Shown: positions 45,915 to 54,303, numbered from the stretch's first letter. The stretch is 64,000 bases of DNA from Micromonospora chokoriensis (GCF_900091505.1 NZ_LT607409.1:992001-1056000); one strand, 5' to 3'. The notes: generated from the letters alone by a model not told the origin. A program made the numbers and translations.

Positions 45915-47213
45915 TCACTCGTCCTCGACGTAGCGGGGACGGGCGATCGCCATGCCCGCCGTGGTCTGCACGGCGAGAGCGACCAGCAGGAACCCGATCG
46001 GGGCGGTCCAACCGCCGGTGGCCTCGTAGAGGATGCCGACCAGCAGCGGGCCGAGAGCGGCGATCACGTAACCGGTGCTCTGCGCGAACGCGGAGAGCGC
46101 GACGGTCCCCTCGGCGGTGCGGGCGCGCAGACCGATGGCGGTCAGGATCATCGGGAACGCGCCCTGACCGATGGCCAGGAGCGCGACCCAGAGCAGCGCG
46201 GCGCCGTGCGGGGCCAGCGCCAACCCCAGGTAGGCCAGCGCCGACGCGGTGGTCAGCCCCAGCACCAGCGGCCGCAGACTGCCGAGCCGGCCGGCCAGGG
46301 TGGGCATCAGCAGCGCGATCGGCACACCGAGCGCGGTCACCCCGGCGAGCAGCAGCCCGGCGGACTCCGGGTGGTAGCCGGCGTCGCGGAACAACTGGGC
46401 CAGCCAACCCATGATCGCGTACCCACTGAGTGACTGCGCCCCGAAGTACACGGCCATCGCCCAGCCGAGCCGGGTACGGGCCGGCCGGATCCGCGCCGGG
46501 GTGGCGGCGACCGCCGTCGGGGTCGCCCGCCGCGCGCCGGTCCGGGTCCGCAGCGCCAGCGGCACCCACGGGAGTACGGCCACCGCCGCCATCGCGGCCC
46601 AGATGCCGAGCCCGGCCCGCCAGGACCCGAAGGCGTGCGCGATCGGCACCGCGGTGGCGGCGGCCACCGTCGTGCCCACCGTCAACGCCATCGTGTACGC
46701 CCCGGTGACCAGGCCGGTGCGGTGCGGGAAGTGCTGCTTGACGAGCATCGGCAGCAGGATGTTGGCGACCGCGATGCCGGACAGCGCCAGCGCGCTGGTG
46801 AGCACGAAGATCCAGATCGAGTCGGTGACGACCCGGAGCACCTGACCGACGGCGAGGGCGAGCATGGCGGCCACCAGCACCCGGGCCGGTGCCACCCGGC
46901 GTACCAACCACGGGGTGAGCGCGCCGAGACCGGCGAACGCGATGGTCGGCAGGGTGGTGACCAGACCGGCGGTGGCGCCGGAGAGGCCCAGTCCGTCGCG
47001 GACCTCGTCGAGCAGCGCGCCGAGGCTCGTCACCACGGCACGGAGGTTGACCGCGACCAGCAGCATCCCGACCAGCACGAGCGCGCCACCGGTAGCCGGG
47101 TGCGTCCGCCGGGCCGCACCGGGGTCGCCGGCCAGGCGGGTGTCGACGGCGGGGCGGGTGTCGACGGCGGCGGGGGCGGGCAGCGCCGGAGCGGCGGTGG
47201 GTGGCGGGGTCAT
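45915..47213 (-). CDS. MFS transporter, CynX/NimT-like
   Basis: 432 residues, twelve predicted helices. LVAVNLRAVVTSLGALLDEV and GLVTTLPTIAFAGLGAL near the N-terminus match the cyanate/nitroimidazole (CynX/NimT) branch of MFS. Substrate unknown. Divergent from a FadR-type GntR regulator, and its -10 TAGGTT (47221-47226) ends 7 bases before the ATG, so it is probably leaderless. Confidence 0.85.
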   Translation of the reverse strand: MTPPPTAAPALPAPAAVDTRPAVDTRLAGDPGAARRTHPATGGALVLVGMLLVAVNLRAVVTSLGALLDEVRDGLGLSGATAGLVTTLPTIAFAGLGALTPWLVRRVAPARVLVAAMLALAVGQVLRVVTDSIWIFVLTSALALSGIAVANILLPMLVKQHFPHRTGLVTGAYTMALTVGTTVAAATAVPIAHAFGSWRAGLGIWAAMAAVAVLPWVPLALRTRTGARRATPTAVAATPARIRPARTRLGWAMAVYFGAQSLSGYAIMGWLAQLFRDAGYHPESAGLLLAGVTALGVPIALLMPTLAGRLGSLRPLVLGLTTASALAYLGLALAPHGAALLWVALLAIGQGAFPMILTAIGLRARTAEGTVALSAFAQSTGYVIAALGPLLVGILYEATGGWTAPIGFLLVALAVQTTAGMAIARPRYVEDE

Positions 47214-47220
47214 GACCTCT

Positions 47221-47226
47221 AACCTA
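47221..47226 (-). promoter_or_regulatory. -10 box TAGGTT for a leaderless transcript
   Basis: On the minus strand TAGGTT ends 7 bases before ATG 47213. Confidence 0.45.
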
Positions 47227-47227
47227 C

Positions 47228-47243
47228 AATCATGGGATGAATT
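47228..47243. promoter_or_regulatory. Candidate GntR operator
   Basis: AATCAT GGG ATGAATT is a near-perfect inverted repeat between the divergent MFS and GntR genes, next to the MFS -10 box. Confidence 0.4.
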
Positions 47244-47263
47244 TGGGACCGGTGATGTAACCA

Positions 47264-47956
47264 GTGCCACCGTCGGTCGATTCCTCCTCAGCTCCCCCCG
47301 TGCCGCCGCGCGGGCACCGCGTCCGGCAGACGATCGAGCAGCTCCGGGCCCGGATCCTCGGCGGTGAGTGGCCGGTCGGCGGGCGCATCCCCACCGAGCC
47401 GCAGCTGGTCGCCGCGCTGGGAGTCGGGCGCAACACGGTCCGCGAGGCGGTCCGCGCCCTGGTGCACGCCGGGGTGCTGGAGTGCCGGCAGGGCTCCGGC
47501 ACGTACGTGGTCTCCACCGACGAGCTGGCCCCGGTGGTGGCCCGCCGCCTCGGCGACGACCGGATGACCGAGGTGATCGAGGTGCGCCGCGCCTTCGAGG
47601 TGGAGGCCGCCCGTCTCGCCGCGCTGAGGCGTACCCCGGAGGATCTGGCGGCGCTCGACGGCGCGCTCGCGGAGCGCGAGGCCGCCTGGCGGGACGGCCG
47701 GGTCGACGCGTTCGTCGAGGCCGACGCGGCGCTGCACACGGCGGTGGTCGCCGCCGCGCACAATGCCATGCTCGCCGAGCTGTACGCCTCGGTCGGCAGC
47801 GCCCTGCGCAGCACCGTCGCCCAGGCGATGGGTGACGCGCTCACCCCGGAGCGCTACGTCGACCACGGCCGACTGGTCGAGGCCATCCGGGCCGGCGACC
47901 CGGGCCGGGCGGCGCTCGAGGCCGGCACTTTTCTGGAGCCCGCCGAACGGGCATAG
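47264..47956 (+). CDS. FadR-subfamily GntR transcriptional regulator
   Basis: 230 residues from GTG 47264. Winged helix: RVRQTIEQLRARILGGEWPVGGRIPTEPQLVAALGVGRNTVREAVRALVHAGVLECRQGSGTYV. The C-terminal FCD domain (about 95-225) has the metal/ligand Asp and His positions (VEADAALHTAVVAAAHN, VDHGRLVEAIRAGD). Probably controls the divergent MFS gene. Confidence 0.9.
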   Translation: MPPSVDSSSAPPVPPRGHRVRQTIEQLRARILGGEWPVGGRIPTEPQLVAALGVGRNTVREAVRALVHAGVLECRQGSGTYVVSTDELAPVVARRLGDDRMTEVIEVRRAFEVEAARLAALRRTPEDLAALDGALAEREAAWRDGRVDAFVEADAALHTAVVAAAHNAMLAELYASVGSALRSTVAQAMGDALTPERYVDHGRLVEAIRAGDPGRAALEAGTFLEPAERA

Positions 47957-47995
47957 GTTGTCCCCGACAGAAAAGCGGACACCTCGGGAGTACGA

Positions 47996-48469
47996 ATGCT
48001 CAAGGGCTTCAAAGACTTCATCATGCGCGGCAACGTCGTCGATCTGGCGGTCGGTGTCGTCATCGGCGCGGCGTTCACCGGCGTCGTCACTCAGCTCACC
48101 AAGTCGTTCCTCGAACCGCTGATCAGGGTCATCGTGCTGCTGATCACGGGCAGCGACAAGGGCCTGGCCGGCACGGCGCCCGAGTTCCGCGGCATCGCGT
48201 TCGACTGGATCGCCTTCGTCAACGCGGTGATCACCTTCCTGCTCACCGCGGCAGCGCTGTACTTCCTGGTCGTCTACCCGATGAACCGGCTGGCCGAGCG
48301 ACGCAAGCGGGGCGAGGAGCCGCCGCCCGCAGCGCCGAGCGAGGAGGTCAAGCTGCTCACCGAGATCCGGGACGCGCTGGTCTCCGCCGGCCACACCACC
48401 CCGGGTCAGCAGCGTGGGGCGCTGGACGACGTGCTGGGCCGCCGGACGGAACCGCCGACGCAGCGCTGA
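47996..48469 (+). CDS. mscL: Large-conductance mechanosensitive channel
   Basis: 157 residues. MLKGFKDFIMRGNVVDLAVGVVIGAAFTGVV is the MscL first helix; the second helix is VNAVITFLLTAAALYFLVVYPMN, followed by a charged bundle helix (EEVKLLTEIRDAL). Pentameric pore that relieves osmotic shock. The periplasmic loop and tail are slightly longer than usual. GGGAG lies 5 bases before the ATG. Confidence 0.95.
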   Translation: MLKGFKDFIMRGNVVDLAVGVVIGAAFTGVVTQLTKSFLEPLIRVIVLLITGSDKGLAGTAPEFRGIAFDWIAFVNAVITFLLTAAALYFLVVYPMNRLAERRKRGEEPPPAAPSEEVKLLTEIRDALVSAGHTTPGQQRGALDDVLGRRTEPPTQR

Positions 48470-48487
48470 CTCGACCGGAAGCACATC

Positions 48488-48514
48488 GGCCCCTGTGGGA
48501 ATCCCGCAGGGGCC
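48488..48514. terminator. Hairpin terminator after mscL
   Basis: GGCCCCTGTGGGA pairs with TCCCGCAGGGGCC (one wobble), 19 bp after the stop. Confidence 0.8.
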
Positions 48515-48538
48515 GCACCTACTCGTACGTGTGTTCGA

Positions 48539-48544
48539 TAGAGT
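48539..48544 (+). promoter_or_regulatory. -10 box TAGAGT for a leaderless transcript
   Basis: TAGAGT ends 6 bases before ATG 48551. Confidence 0.45.
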
Positions 48545-48550
48545 CCCGCC

Positions 48551-48802
48551 ATGGAGCAGCGGAAGCACTGGTGGAACGGGAAGTGGGGGCGGCTGGCCCG
48601 GCGGGACGTCTTCCTGCGGGTGGACGCCGACCGGTGGCACGTCGAGCAGCGCGCCGGCGGAGCGGAGGGCGTCTCCCGGTTCTACGAGTACGGCAGTGCG
48701 GACGAGGCCGAGGACACCGTCCGGGCACTCCTCGACGGTCCGGACACCTGGCGGGAGCTGTCCCCCCGCCCACCGGGCAGCTGGACCCTCCCGAACAGCT
48801 GA
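48551..48802 (+). CDS. Conserved-looking 83-residue soluble protein, unknown function
   Basis: Trp/Arg-rich start (MEQRKHWWNGKWGRLARRDVFLR), then DRWHVEQRAGGAEGVSRFYEY and an acidic helix. No known domain or membrane segment. The start is supported by a -10 box and an upstream terminator, so it is a separate unit. Confidence 0.65.
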   Translation: MEQRKHWWNGKWGRLARRDVFLRVDADRWHVEQRAGGAEGVSRFYEYGSADEAEDTVRALLDGPDTWRELSPRPPGSWTLPNS

Positions 48803-48902
48803 CGAACCACCGCAGCCGCGCGGCGTTACCGTCGGGGTTGGCGGCGGGCTCGGACGCCGGTCGTCGCCACGTCCGATCCGGAGGCGGTAGCGCTCTCAGC
48901 GG

Positions 48903-48940
48903 TGATGCCGCTGTGGCATCTTGATGCCACAGCGGCATCA
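48903..48940. repeat. Perfect 18-bp inverted repeat with 2-base spacer
   Basis: TGATGCCGCTGTGGCATC and its exact complement are separated only by TT. Each arm itself holds GATGCC/GGCATC dyads, so several alternative hairpins are possible. Confidence 0.9.
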
Positions 48941-49061
48941 AGCTCTCCGGTCATCCCCGCGCGAGCGCCGCACCTCGGCCACTTCGGGATGCACGAGTGG
49001 GCCATGACCTACGCTGCCGCCACCCGCCACCCAGGCATCACGCTCTCCGGTCATCGCCGCG
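48934..49061. repeat. 28-bp direct repeats, 100 bp apart
   Basis: GGCATCA(A/C)GCTCTCCGGTCATC(C/G)CCGCG occurs at 48934-48961 and 49034-49061 with two differences. The first copy overlaps the right arm of the palindrome. Confidence 0.85.
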
Positions 49062-49133
49062 TGCCGCTAGCGCTACCGGCCGACGGGCATGCGGACGCGT
49101 TTAGCGGCGTGCCGCCCCGGGAACCGCGGTGGG

Positions 49134-49505
49134 ATGGACCAGCAGGACGAGCAGCAGGCGACCATTTCGCGGATCACCACGGGGATGCCGGTGGTCGACT
49201 CAGCCGGCACCGAGGTCGGAACCGTGGACCTCGTCCAGCGGGGCGACCCGAACGCGGTGACCGTCCAGACCTCGACCGCCGACCCGGGCAGCAGCCTGGA
49301 CGAGCTGATCGAGGCGACCGCGGTCGAGGAGCCGGACGTCCCGGCCGACCTGGCCGCACGGCTGCTGCACAGCGGCTATCTGAAGGTGTCGACGGAGTTG
49401 ACCCGCACCGGCGCGGTCTACGTACCGGCCGACCGGATCGGATCGGTGGCCGACGGACGGGTCCTCCTGGCCGTCGGCGTGGCCGACCTACCCCCCGAGG
49501 AGTGA
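49134..49505 (+). CDS. PRC-barrel-like small protein, unknown function
   Basis: 123 residues from ATG 49134 (ATG 49089 in frame also possible). ISRITTGMPVVDSAGTEVGTVDLV resembles the first strands of PRC-barrel domains, followed by an acidic middle and VYVPADRIGSVADGRVLL. No membrane segment. Probable cytoplasmic stress or RNA-related protein by analogy, not demonstrated. Confidence 0.6.
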   Translation: MDQQDEQQATISRITTGMPVVDSAGTEVGTVDLVQRGDPNAVTVQTSTADPGSSLDELIEATAVEEPDVPADLAARLLHSGYLKVSTELTRTGAVYVPADRIGSVADGRVLLAVGVADLPPEE

Positions 49506-49516
49506 CCCCACCGCCC

Positions 49517-49595
49517 TGATCGACTCGGGTTCACGAAAATCGGGGTGTCCCGAGGCTTCGGACACCCTGATTTCAGGAAACCCGAGTGGATCTAC
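49517..49595. repeat. Palindromic intergenic repeat, family 1, copy C
   Basis: Left arm 49517-49550 (TGATCGACTCGGGTTCACGA and on to GGTGTCC), loop CGAGGCTT, right arm from 49559 ending AACCCGAGTGGATC. The right arm codes the last residues (RSTRVS) and stop codon of the BenE-like gene on the minus strand. Confidence 0.88.
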
Positions 49596-50847
49596 CCCTC
49601 GCGGCGGAAGCGGGGGCGTCCGCCGCGACGGAAGCGGGACCATCCGGCCCGGCCGAGGCAGGGGCAGGACCGTTCGACCCGGCGGGGGCGGGCGCGGGGC
49701 GGGGGTGGAAGAGCAGCAGCATCAGGCAGCCGGCGACCAGACCCCAGAATGCGCCGCCCACGCCGAGCAGCGTCACCCCGGAGGCGGTCACCACGAAGGT
49801 GACCACCGCCGCCTCCCGGGTCGCCGGGTCGGCCACCGCCGAGGCGAGCGCGGTCGCGAGGGCACCCAGTAGGGCCAGCCCGGCGACGGCCTCGATGAGG
49901 ATCGGTGGGGCGACCGCGACCAACGCGGTGGCCACTCCGGCGCCCAATCCGAGCAGGGCCAGCCCGAGGCCTGCGGTGACCGAGGCGACCCATCGACGCT
50001 CCGGGTCCGGGTGCGCGTCGGGGCTGGCGGCGAGCGCGGCGGTGATCGCCGCCAGGTTCACCGCGTGCCCGCCGGCCGGGGCGGCGAGCAGGCTGGCCAG
50101 TCCGGTGGCGCGCAGAGCGGCGCCGAACGGCGGCCGGTAGCCGTAGCCGACCAGCACCGCCATGCCGGGTACGTTCTGCGCGGCCATGGTGACCAGGAAC
50201 AGCGGTAGGGCCAGCCCGACCAGCGCGGACGCGTTCCAGGCCGGCGCGGTCAGCGTCACCGAAGGGACCAGCGCGGCACCGGTCAGGCCGGCCGGCGACG
50301 CGGTCAGCGCGATCGCCGCCACCGCGACCACCAGAGCGCCGGGCACCGCCCAGCGGCGGGCGAACCGGTGCAGCAGCAGCCAGGCCACCACCACCGGCCC
50401 GGCCACCAGGGGCAGCTCGACCAGTGCGCGGACCGGGGCCGTACACAGCGGCAGCAGGACCCCGGCGAGCATCGCGCCGGCCACCGGCTTGGGGATGGCG
50501 GCCACCGCACGGCCGAGGGGCGGGAACAGCCCGGCCGCGACGATCAGCACCCCGGAGACGAGGAAGGCGCCCACTGCGACCGGCCATCCGCCCGGGGGTG
50601 GTCCGGTCGCGACCAGCAGCGCCGCGCCCGGTGTGGACCAGGCGACGCTCATCGGTATCCGGTGCCGCCAGCCCAGCCATGCGGCGGCGAGCCCGCACGC
50701 CAGGCAGAGGGCGAGCAGCCCGGAGGCGGCCTGCGCGTCCGACGCGCCGGCCGCGCGGAGCCCGGCCAGGACGACGGTGAACGAGCTGGCGAAGCCGACG
50801 AGTGCGGTCACCACACCCGCCAGCAGTGGTTGCACACGTCCGGCCAT
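49573..50847 (-). CDS. BenE-family benzoate/H+ symporter-like transporter
   Basis: 424 residues, about twelve helices. VAWSTPGAALLVATGPPPGG, PLFLVTMAAQNVPGMAVLVGYGYRPP and APAGGHAVNLAAITAALAAS match BenE, which imports benzoate with protons. The C-terminal 40 residues are Ala/Pro-rich and the stop lies inside a palindromic repeat. Divergent XRE-cupin regulator at 50903 is the likely controller. Substrate not certain. Confidence 0.85.
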   Translation of the reverse strand: MAGRVQPLLAGVVTALVGFASSFTVVLAGLRAAGASDAQAASGLLALCLACGLAAAWLGWRHRIPMSVAWSTPGAALLVATGPPPGGWPVAVGAFLVSGVLIVAAGLFPPLGRAVAAIPKPVAGAMLAGVLLPLCTAPVRALVELPLVAGPVVVAWLLLHRFARRWAVPGALVVAVAAIALTASPAGLTGAALVPSVTLTAPAWNASALVGLALPLFLVTMAAQNVPGMAVLVGYGYRPPFGAALRATGLASLLAAPAGGHAVNLAAITAALAASPDAHPDPERRWVASVTAGLGLALLGLGAGVATALVAVAPPILIEAVAGLALLGALATALASAVADPATREAAVVTFVVTASGVTLLGVGGAFWGLVAGCLMLLLFHPRPAPAPAGSNGPAPASAGPDGPASVAADAPASAARGRSTRVS

Positions 50848-50862
50848 CCGACTCCCCCGACT

Positions 50863-50878
50863 GTTCCGTTTACGGAAC
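50863..50878. promoter_or_regulatory. Candidate XRE operator
   Basis: GTTCCG TTTA CGGAAC is a perfect 6-bp inverted repeat between the divergent BenE-like and XRE genes, 25 bp before the XRE start. Confidence 0.5.
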
Positions 50879-50902
50879 GACAGCGTGTAGCACCATAGTC
50901 GG

Positions 50903-51463
50903 GTGCCGCAGCCACCACCAGCCCGCCGCCCGGGCCTCGACGTGGATCCCGTCGTCGTCGGCCGCCGGGTTCGTGCCCTACGCGAGGAGCGAGGCATCTC
51001 GCTGTCCACACTGGCCCGGCTCGCCGGTGTCGGAAAAGCCACCCTCTCCGGCCTGGAACACGGCACCCGCAACCCCACCCTGGAGACGCTCTGGGCGGTC
51101 ACCGCGCAGCTCGGCGTGCCGTTCACCGCCCTGCTGGCCGAACCGGCGGCCGAGCCGATCGTGCACGGCACCGCCGTGACCGCCACCCTGCTGGAGGTGT
51201 TCACCGACACCGACGCGACCTACGAGCTGTACCGGATGAGCGTCGCGCCGGGCGTCGTGCAGACCTCTCCCGCCCACCAGCCGGGCGTGACCGAGCACAT
51301 CACCGTCTTCGCCGGAGTGCTGCGCGCCGGGCCCGCCGACGCGCCGCTGACCGCCCCGGCCGGCGGTCACCTCCGCTGGGTGTCCGACGTGCCACACACG
51401 TACGCGGCGGTGGGTGACGAGGAGGTCGCCGCCAGCCTGCTACTGCGCTACCCGCGCCACTGA
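50903..51463 (+). CDS. XRE-family regulator with C-terminal cupin domain
   Basis: 186 residues from GTG 50903. HTH: VGRRVRALREERGISLSTLARLAGVGKATLSGLEHGTRNPTLETLWAVTAQLGV (about 20-73). The rest is a cupin-like barrel (TEHITVFAGVLRAG, HLRWVSDVPHTYAAVGDEE). In this family the cupin binds a small effector. Probably regulates the adjacent transporter. Confidence 0.88.
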   Translation: MPQPPPARRPGLDVDPVVVGRRVRALREERGISLSTLARLAGVGKATLSGLEHGTRNPTLETLWAVTAQLGVPFTALLAEPAAEPIVHGTAVTATLLEVFTDTDATYELYRMSVAPGVVQTSPAHQPGVTEHITVFAGVLRAGPADAPLTAPAGGHLRWVSDVPHTYAAVGDEEVAASLLLRYPRH

Positions 51464-51556
51464 GACCGGTTCCAAAGGGCCCATATCTCAATCATTTTTG
51501 CCCCACGCAGTAGTGCGTAGAGACGAAGGCAGGGTCTTCTTGGCAAGCTTGACCCC

Positions 51557-52276
51557 ATGACGCTGATCCTCCGCTCGGCCATCCTCAACGACATCGGCTT
51601 GGTTCGCACCAACAACGAGGACTCCGCCCTCGCCGGTGACCGCCTGATCGCCGTCGCCGACGGCATGGGCGGGCTGCCCGCGGGCGAGGTGGCGAGCGAG
51701 ATCGTGATCCGGATCCTGGACGAGCTGGCCCCGCCCACCGACCCCGACGCCGCCGCCGACGCCCTGCGCGCCGTGGTCAGCACCGCCAACCAGCGCATCC
51801 ACGCCGCCATCACCGTCGACCCGACCCGGGAGGGGATGGGCACGACGCTCACCGCGGCACTGCTGGCCGGCGAGACGCTGGTGCTGGCCCAGGTCGGTGA
51901 CTCCCGGTGCTATCTGCTGCGCGACGGGGAGCTGACCCAGCTCACCCGGGACGACACGTTCGTCCAGGCGCTCGTCGACCAGGGCACGCTCTCCCCCGAC
52001 CAGGCCCGTCACCACCCGCAGCGGTCCCTGGTGACCCGGGCCGTGCAGGGTGCCGACACCCCGCCGGCGGTCGGGGTCCTGACCGTGGTGCCCGGTGACC
52101 GGCTGCTGCTGTGCAGTGACGGGCTCTCCGACTACGTCGAGGACGACGCCATCGCGGCGGCGCTGGGCATGTACTCCGACCGCCAGCAGTGCGGCGAACA
52201 GTTGGTGAAGCTGGCCCACCACGCCGGCGCTCCGGACAACGTGACAGTCGTCGTCTCCGACGTCGTCGCCCACTGA
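51557..52276 (+). CDS. PP2C-family serine/threonine phosphatase (PstP-like)
   Basis: 239 residues, catalytic domain only. Motifs: DIGLVRTNNEDSA, VADGMGGLPAGEVAS, GMGTTLTAAL, QVGDSRCYLLRDGELTQLT, LCSDGLSDYVED and PDNVTVVV carry all metal-binding aspartates. Cytoplasmic, no membrane anchor, unlike PstP. May counter Ser/Thr kinases; no kinase is nearby. Confidence 0.92.
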   Translation: MTLILRSAILNDIGLVRTNNEDSALAGDRLIAVADGMGGLPAGEVASEIVIRILDELAPPTDPDAAADALRAVVSTANQRIHAAITVDPTREGMGTTLTAALLAGETLVLAQVGDSRCYLLRDGELTQLTRDDTFVQALVDQGTLSPDQARHHPQRSLVTRAVQGADTPPAVGVLTVVPGDRLLLCSDGLSDYVEDDAIAAALGMYSDRQQCGEQLVKLAHHAGAPDNVTVVVSDVVAH

Positions 52277-52342
52277 CCGGTAGGACACACTCCGCCGGTT
52301 CACGGGACCCGCCGGGTCGGGTCCGGCCGCCGAAGTAGGTAG

Positions 52343-52371
52343 TTGTGCCATCTAGCTTGCACCGCTACTGT
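52343..52371 (+). promoter_or_regulatory. Promoter -35 TTGTGC, -10 TACTGT, leaderless
   Basis: TTGTGC (52343-52348) and TACTGT (52366-52371) are 17 bp apart; the -10 ends 7 bases before GTG 52379. The best complete leaderless promoter in the window. Confidence 0.6.
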
Positions 52372-52378
52372 CCGACGC

Positions 52379-52717
52379 GTGGAATCCGACCGGCGCGGGC
52401 AGTGGCTGCGTGGGGTGCTCGACATCTGCGTGCTGGCCCTGCTGGCCGACCGCGAGTCCTACGGCTACCAGCTCGCCCAGGCGCTCGACGCCTCAGGTGT
52501 GGGGCCCATCCAGGGCGGCACGCTCTACCCCGTGCTGCTGCGCCTGCAGAAGACCGGCCTGGTCACCGCACAGTGGCGGGAGGGCAGCGCCGGGCCGGCC
52601 CGCAAGTACTACCGGCTCACCGACGACGGGTACGCGGCGCTCCGCTCAGGCGGCAGCGCCTGGCTCGCCTTCGTCCAGCCGGTGAACGACATCGTCACGA
52701 AGGGGGTCACCCGGTGA
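52379..52717 (+). CDS. PadR-family transcriptional regulator
   Basis: 112 residues from GTG 52379. Winged helix: LDICVLALLADRESYGYQLAQAL, GTLYPVLLRLQKTGLVTAQW, KYYRLTDDGYAALR. Short PadR without a large C-terminal domain. Its stop overlaps the next gene's GTG by four bases, so it controls and is translated with an ABC transporter. Confidence 0.9.
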   Translation: MESDRRGQWLRGVLDICVLALLADRESYGYQLAQALDASGVGPIQGGTLYPVLLRLQKTGLVTAQWREGSAGPARKYYRLTDDGYAALRSGGSAWLAFVQPVNDIVTKGVTR

Positions 52718-53559
52718 ACGCCGACGATTGGCTGCGGACACTCACCGCCGAGTTGCACCAGCGCCGGGTAGCGCCGGACGCCGCCCGACACGTGGTCGCC
52801 GAGGCCGCCACACACCTACGTGACGGTGGCGGTGACCCCTGGGTCGTCTTCGGCCCACCCCAGCAGTACGCGGGCGCGGTCGTGGAGAGCATCGGCACCG
52901 CGCCCGGACCACGCCCCGGACCGGTCCGGCTGCACGCGACGGGCATCACCAAGCGGTACGGGCGGCGAACGGTCCTGCGGGACGCCACACTCACCGTCCG
53001 GGCCGGACAGATCGCCGCCGTCATCGGTGCGAACGGCTGCGGCAAGAGCACCTTCCTGCGCATCTGCGCCGGGCTGATGTCCCCGGACGCCGGCGAGGTG
53101 ACAGTTTCGGGGCGGCTCGGCTACTGCCCACAGTCCGGCGGCACCGCCGACTTCCTGCTCGCCGACGAGCACTTCGTGCTGGTCGGGGCCGGCCAGGGCG
53201 TGGCTCGGGGTCCGGCCCGCCGGGCCGGTCGGGCGGCGGCACGTCAACTCGGATGGGAAGCGGGCGGGGACGTCCAGGCCCGCCATCTGTCCGGTGGCAC
53301 CCGGCAGAAGCTCAACCTGACCATGTCCACGCTCAGCGCCCCCGACGTCCTGCTGCTCGACGAGCCGTACCAGGGCTTCGACCAGGGCACCTACGTCAAC
53401 TTCTGGGACCAGCTCAGCAGGTTGCGCGACGCCGGCACGGCGATCGTCGTGGTGACCCACCTGCTCAACCAACTCGACCGGGTGGACATCGTGCTCGACC
53501 TGACCCCGGCACGGGAGACCGGGTGGCATGCGCCCGGCGTCCGGGGAGGCCACCAGTGA
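52714..53559 (+). CDS. ABC ATPase with N-terminal HAAS-like domain
   Basis: 281 residues. Residues 1-60 (MNADDWLRTLTAELHQRRVA, then VVAEAATHLRDGGGDPWVVFGPPQQYA) look like a HAAS signalling domain, normally found in separate membrane proteins beside PadR regulators. The ATPase follows: GANGCGKST, LSGGTRQKLNL, VLLLDEPYQGFD and a switch His in VVVTHLLNQ. GTGA overlaps on both sides. Probably an exporter ATPase. Confidence 0.88.
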   Translation: MNADDWLRTLTAELHQRRVAPDAARHVVAEAATHLRDGGGDPWVVFGPPQQYAGAVVESIGTAPGPRPGPVRLHATGITKRYGRRTVLRDATLTVRAGQIAAVIGANGCGKSTFLRICAGLMSPDAGEVTVSGRLGYCPQSGGTADFLLADEHFVLVGAGQGVARGPARRAGRAAARQLGWEAGGDVQARHLSGGTRQKLNLTMSTLSAPDVLLLDEPYQGFDQGTYVNFWDQLSRLRDAGTAIVVVTHLLNQLDRVDIVLDLTPARETGWHAPGVRGGHQ

Positions 53560-54248
53560 ACCGGCTCGTCACCGTCGCCGAGATGACAGTGCGGGAGTTG
53601 CTGCGGCGTCGGGGCGTACTCCTGCTGTTGTTGTTGATGCCGTTGACCTTCTACCTGATCCGGCGGGACGCCTACCTCGGGCAGTCGGTCCGGTCGCTGC
53701 TTCTCGGCGTGGGCTGGGCGGTGAGCACCGCCGCGCTGTTCGCCACGACCGCGGCTCGTGAGGTGGAGCCGAGGCTGCGGCTGGCCGGCTACCGCCCACA
53801 TCACCTCTACCTCGGTCGGGTGCTCGGCCTGTGGACGGTGGGGCTGATCATCTCCGTGCCGTTCTTCCTGCTCCCGATGATCGACGGCGCGGAGCTGCGG
53901 TACGGCGGCCTGGCCGCCGCGCTGCTCTGTTCCGTCGCGGTGGCGGCGCCGTTCGGGATGCTGATCGGCACGTTGCTGCCCCGGGAGATGGAGGGCACCC
54001 TGCTGCTGCTCACCGTGGTCACGGTGCAGATGTTGATCGACCCCGCCGGGTCCGGGGCGAAGCTGACCCCCTTCTGGTCGACCCGGGAGATCGCCACCTG
54101 GGCGGTCGACCACACCGACCAGGGCTACCTCTCCCGGGGCCTGCTGCACGGGCTCGCCGTCACCGCCCTGCTGGTCATCGGCGTGGCGGCCGTGGCCGGC
54201 ATCCGTCTGCGCCGCCGCCGTCACCTGCGGCATCTGCCGGTCGGCTGA
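53556..54248 (+). CDS. ABC-2-type membrane permease
   Basis: 230 residues, six predicted helices, starting with ELLRRRGVLLLLLLMPLTFYL and ending with a basic tail. GGGGAGG at 53542-53548 precedes the GTG, which overlaps the ATPase stop. Partner of the HAAS-ATPase; substrate unknown. Confidence 0.85.
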   Translation: MNRLVTVAEMTVRELLRRRGVLLLLLLMPLTFYLIRRDAYLGQSVRSLLLGVGWAVSTAALFATTAAREVEPRLRLAGYRPHHLYLGRVLGLWTVGLIISVPFFLLPMIDGAELRYGGLAAALLCSVAVAAPFGMLIGTLLPREMEGTLLLLTVVTVQMLIDPAGSGAKLTPFWSTREIATWAVDHTDQGYLSRGLLHGLAVTALLVIGVAAVAGIRLRRRRHLRHLPVG

Positions 54249-54303
54249 CCGCGCGTGTTCGACCACGGGGTGCTCGTCGATGCCACGGATCGGGCCAATC
54301 CGG

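Larger units (their letters stand above)
48803..49133. other. 331-bp non-coding stretch with palindrome and direct repeats
   Basis: Contains the palindrome at 48903-48940 and two 28-bp direct repeats exactly 100 bp apart (48934-48961 and 49034-49061). No gene with coding character seen. Confidence 0.6.
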
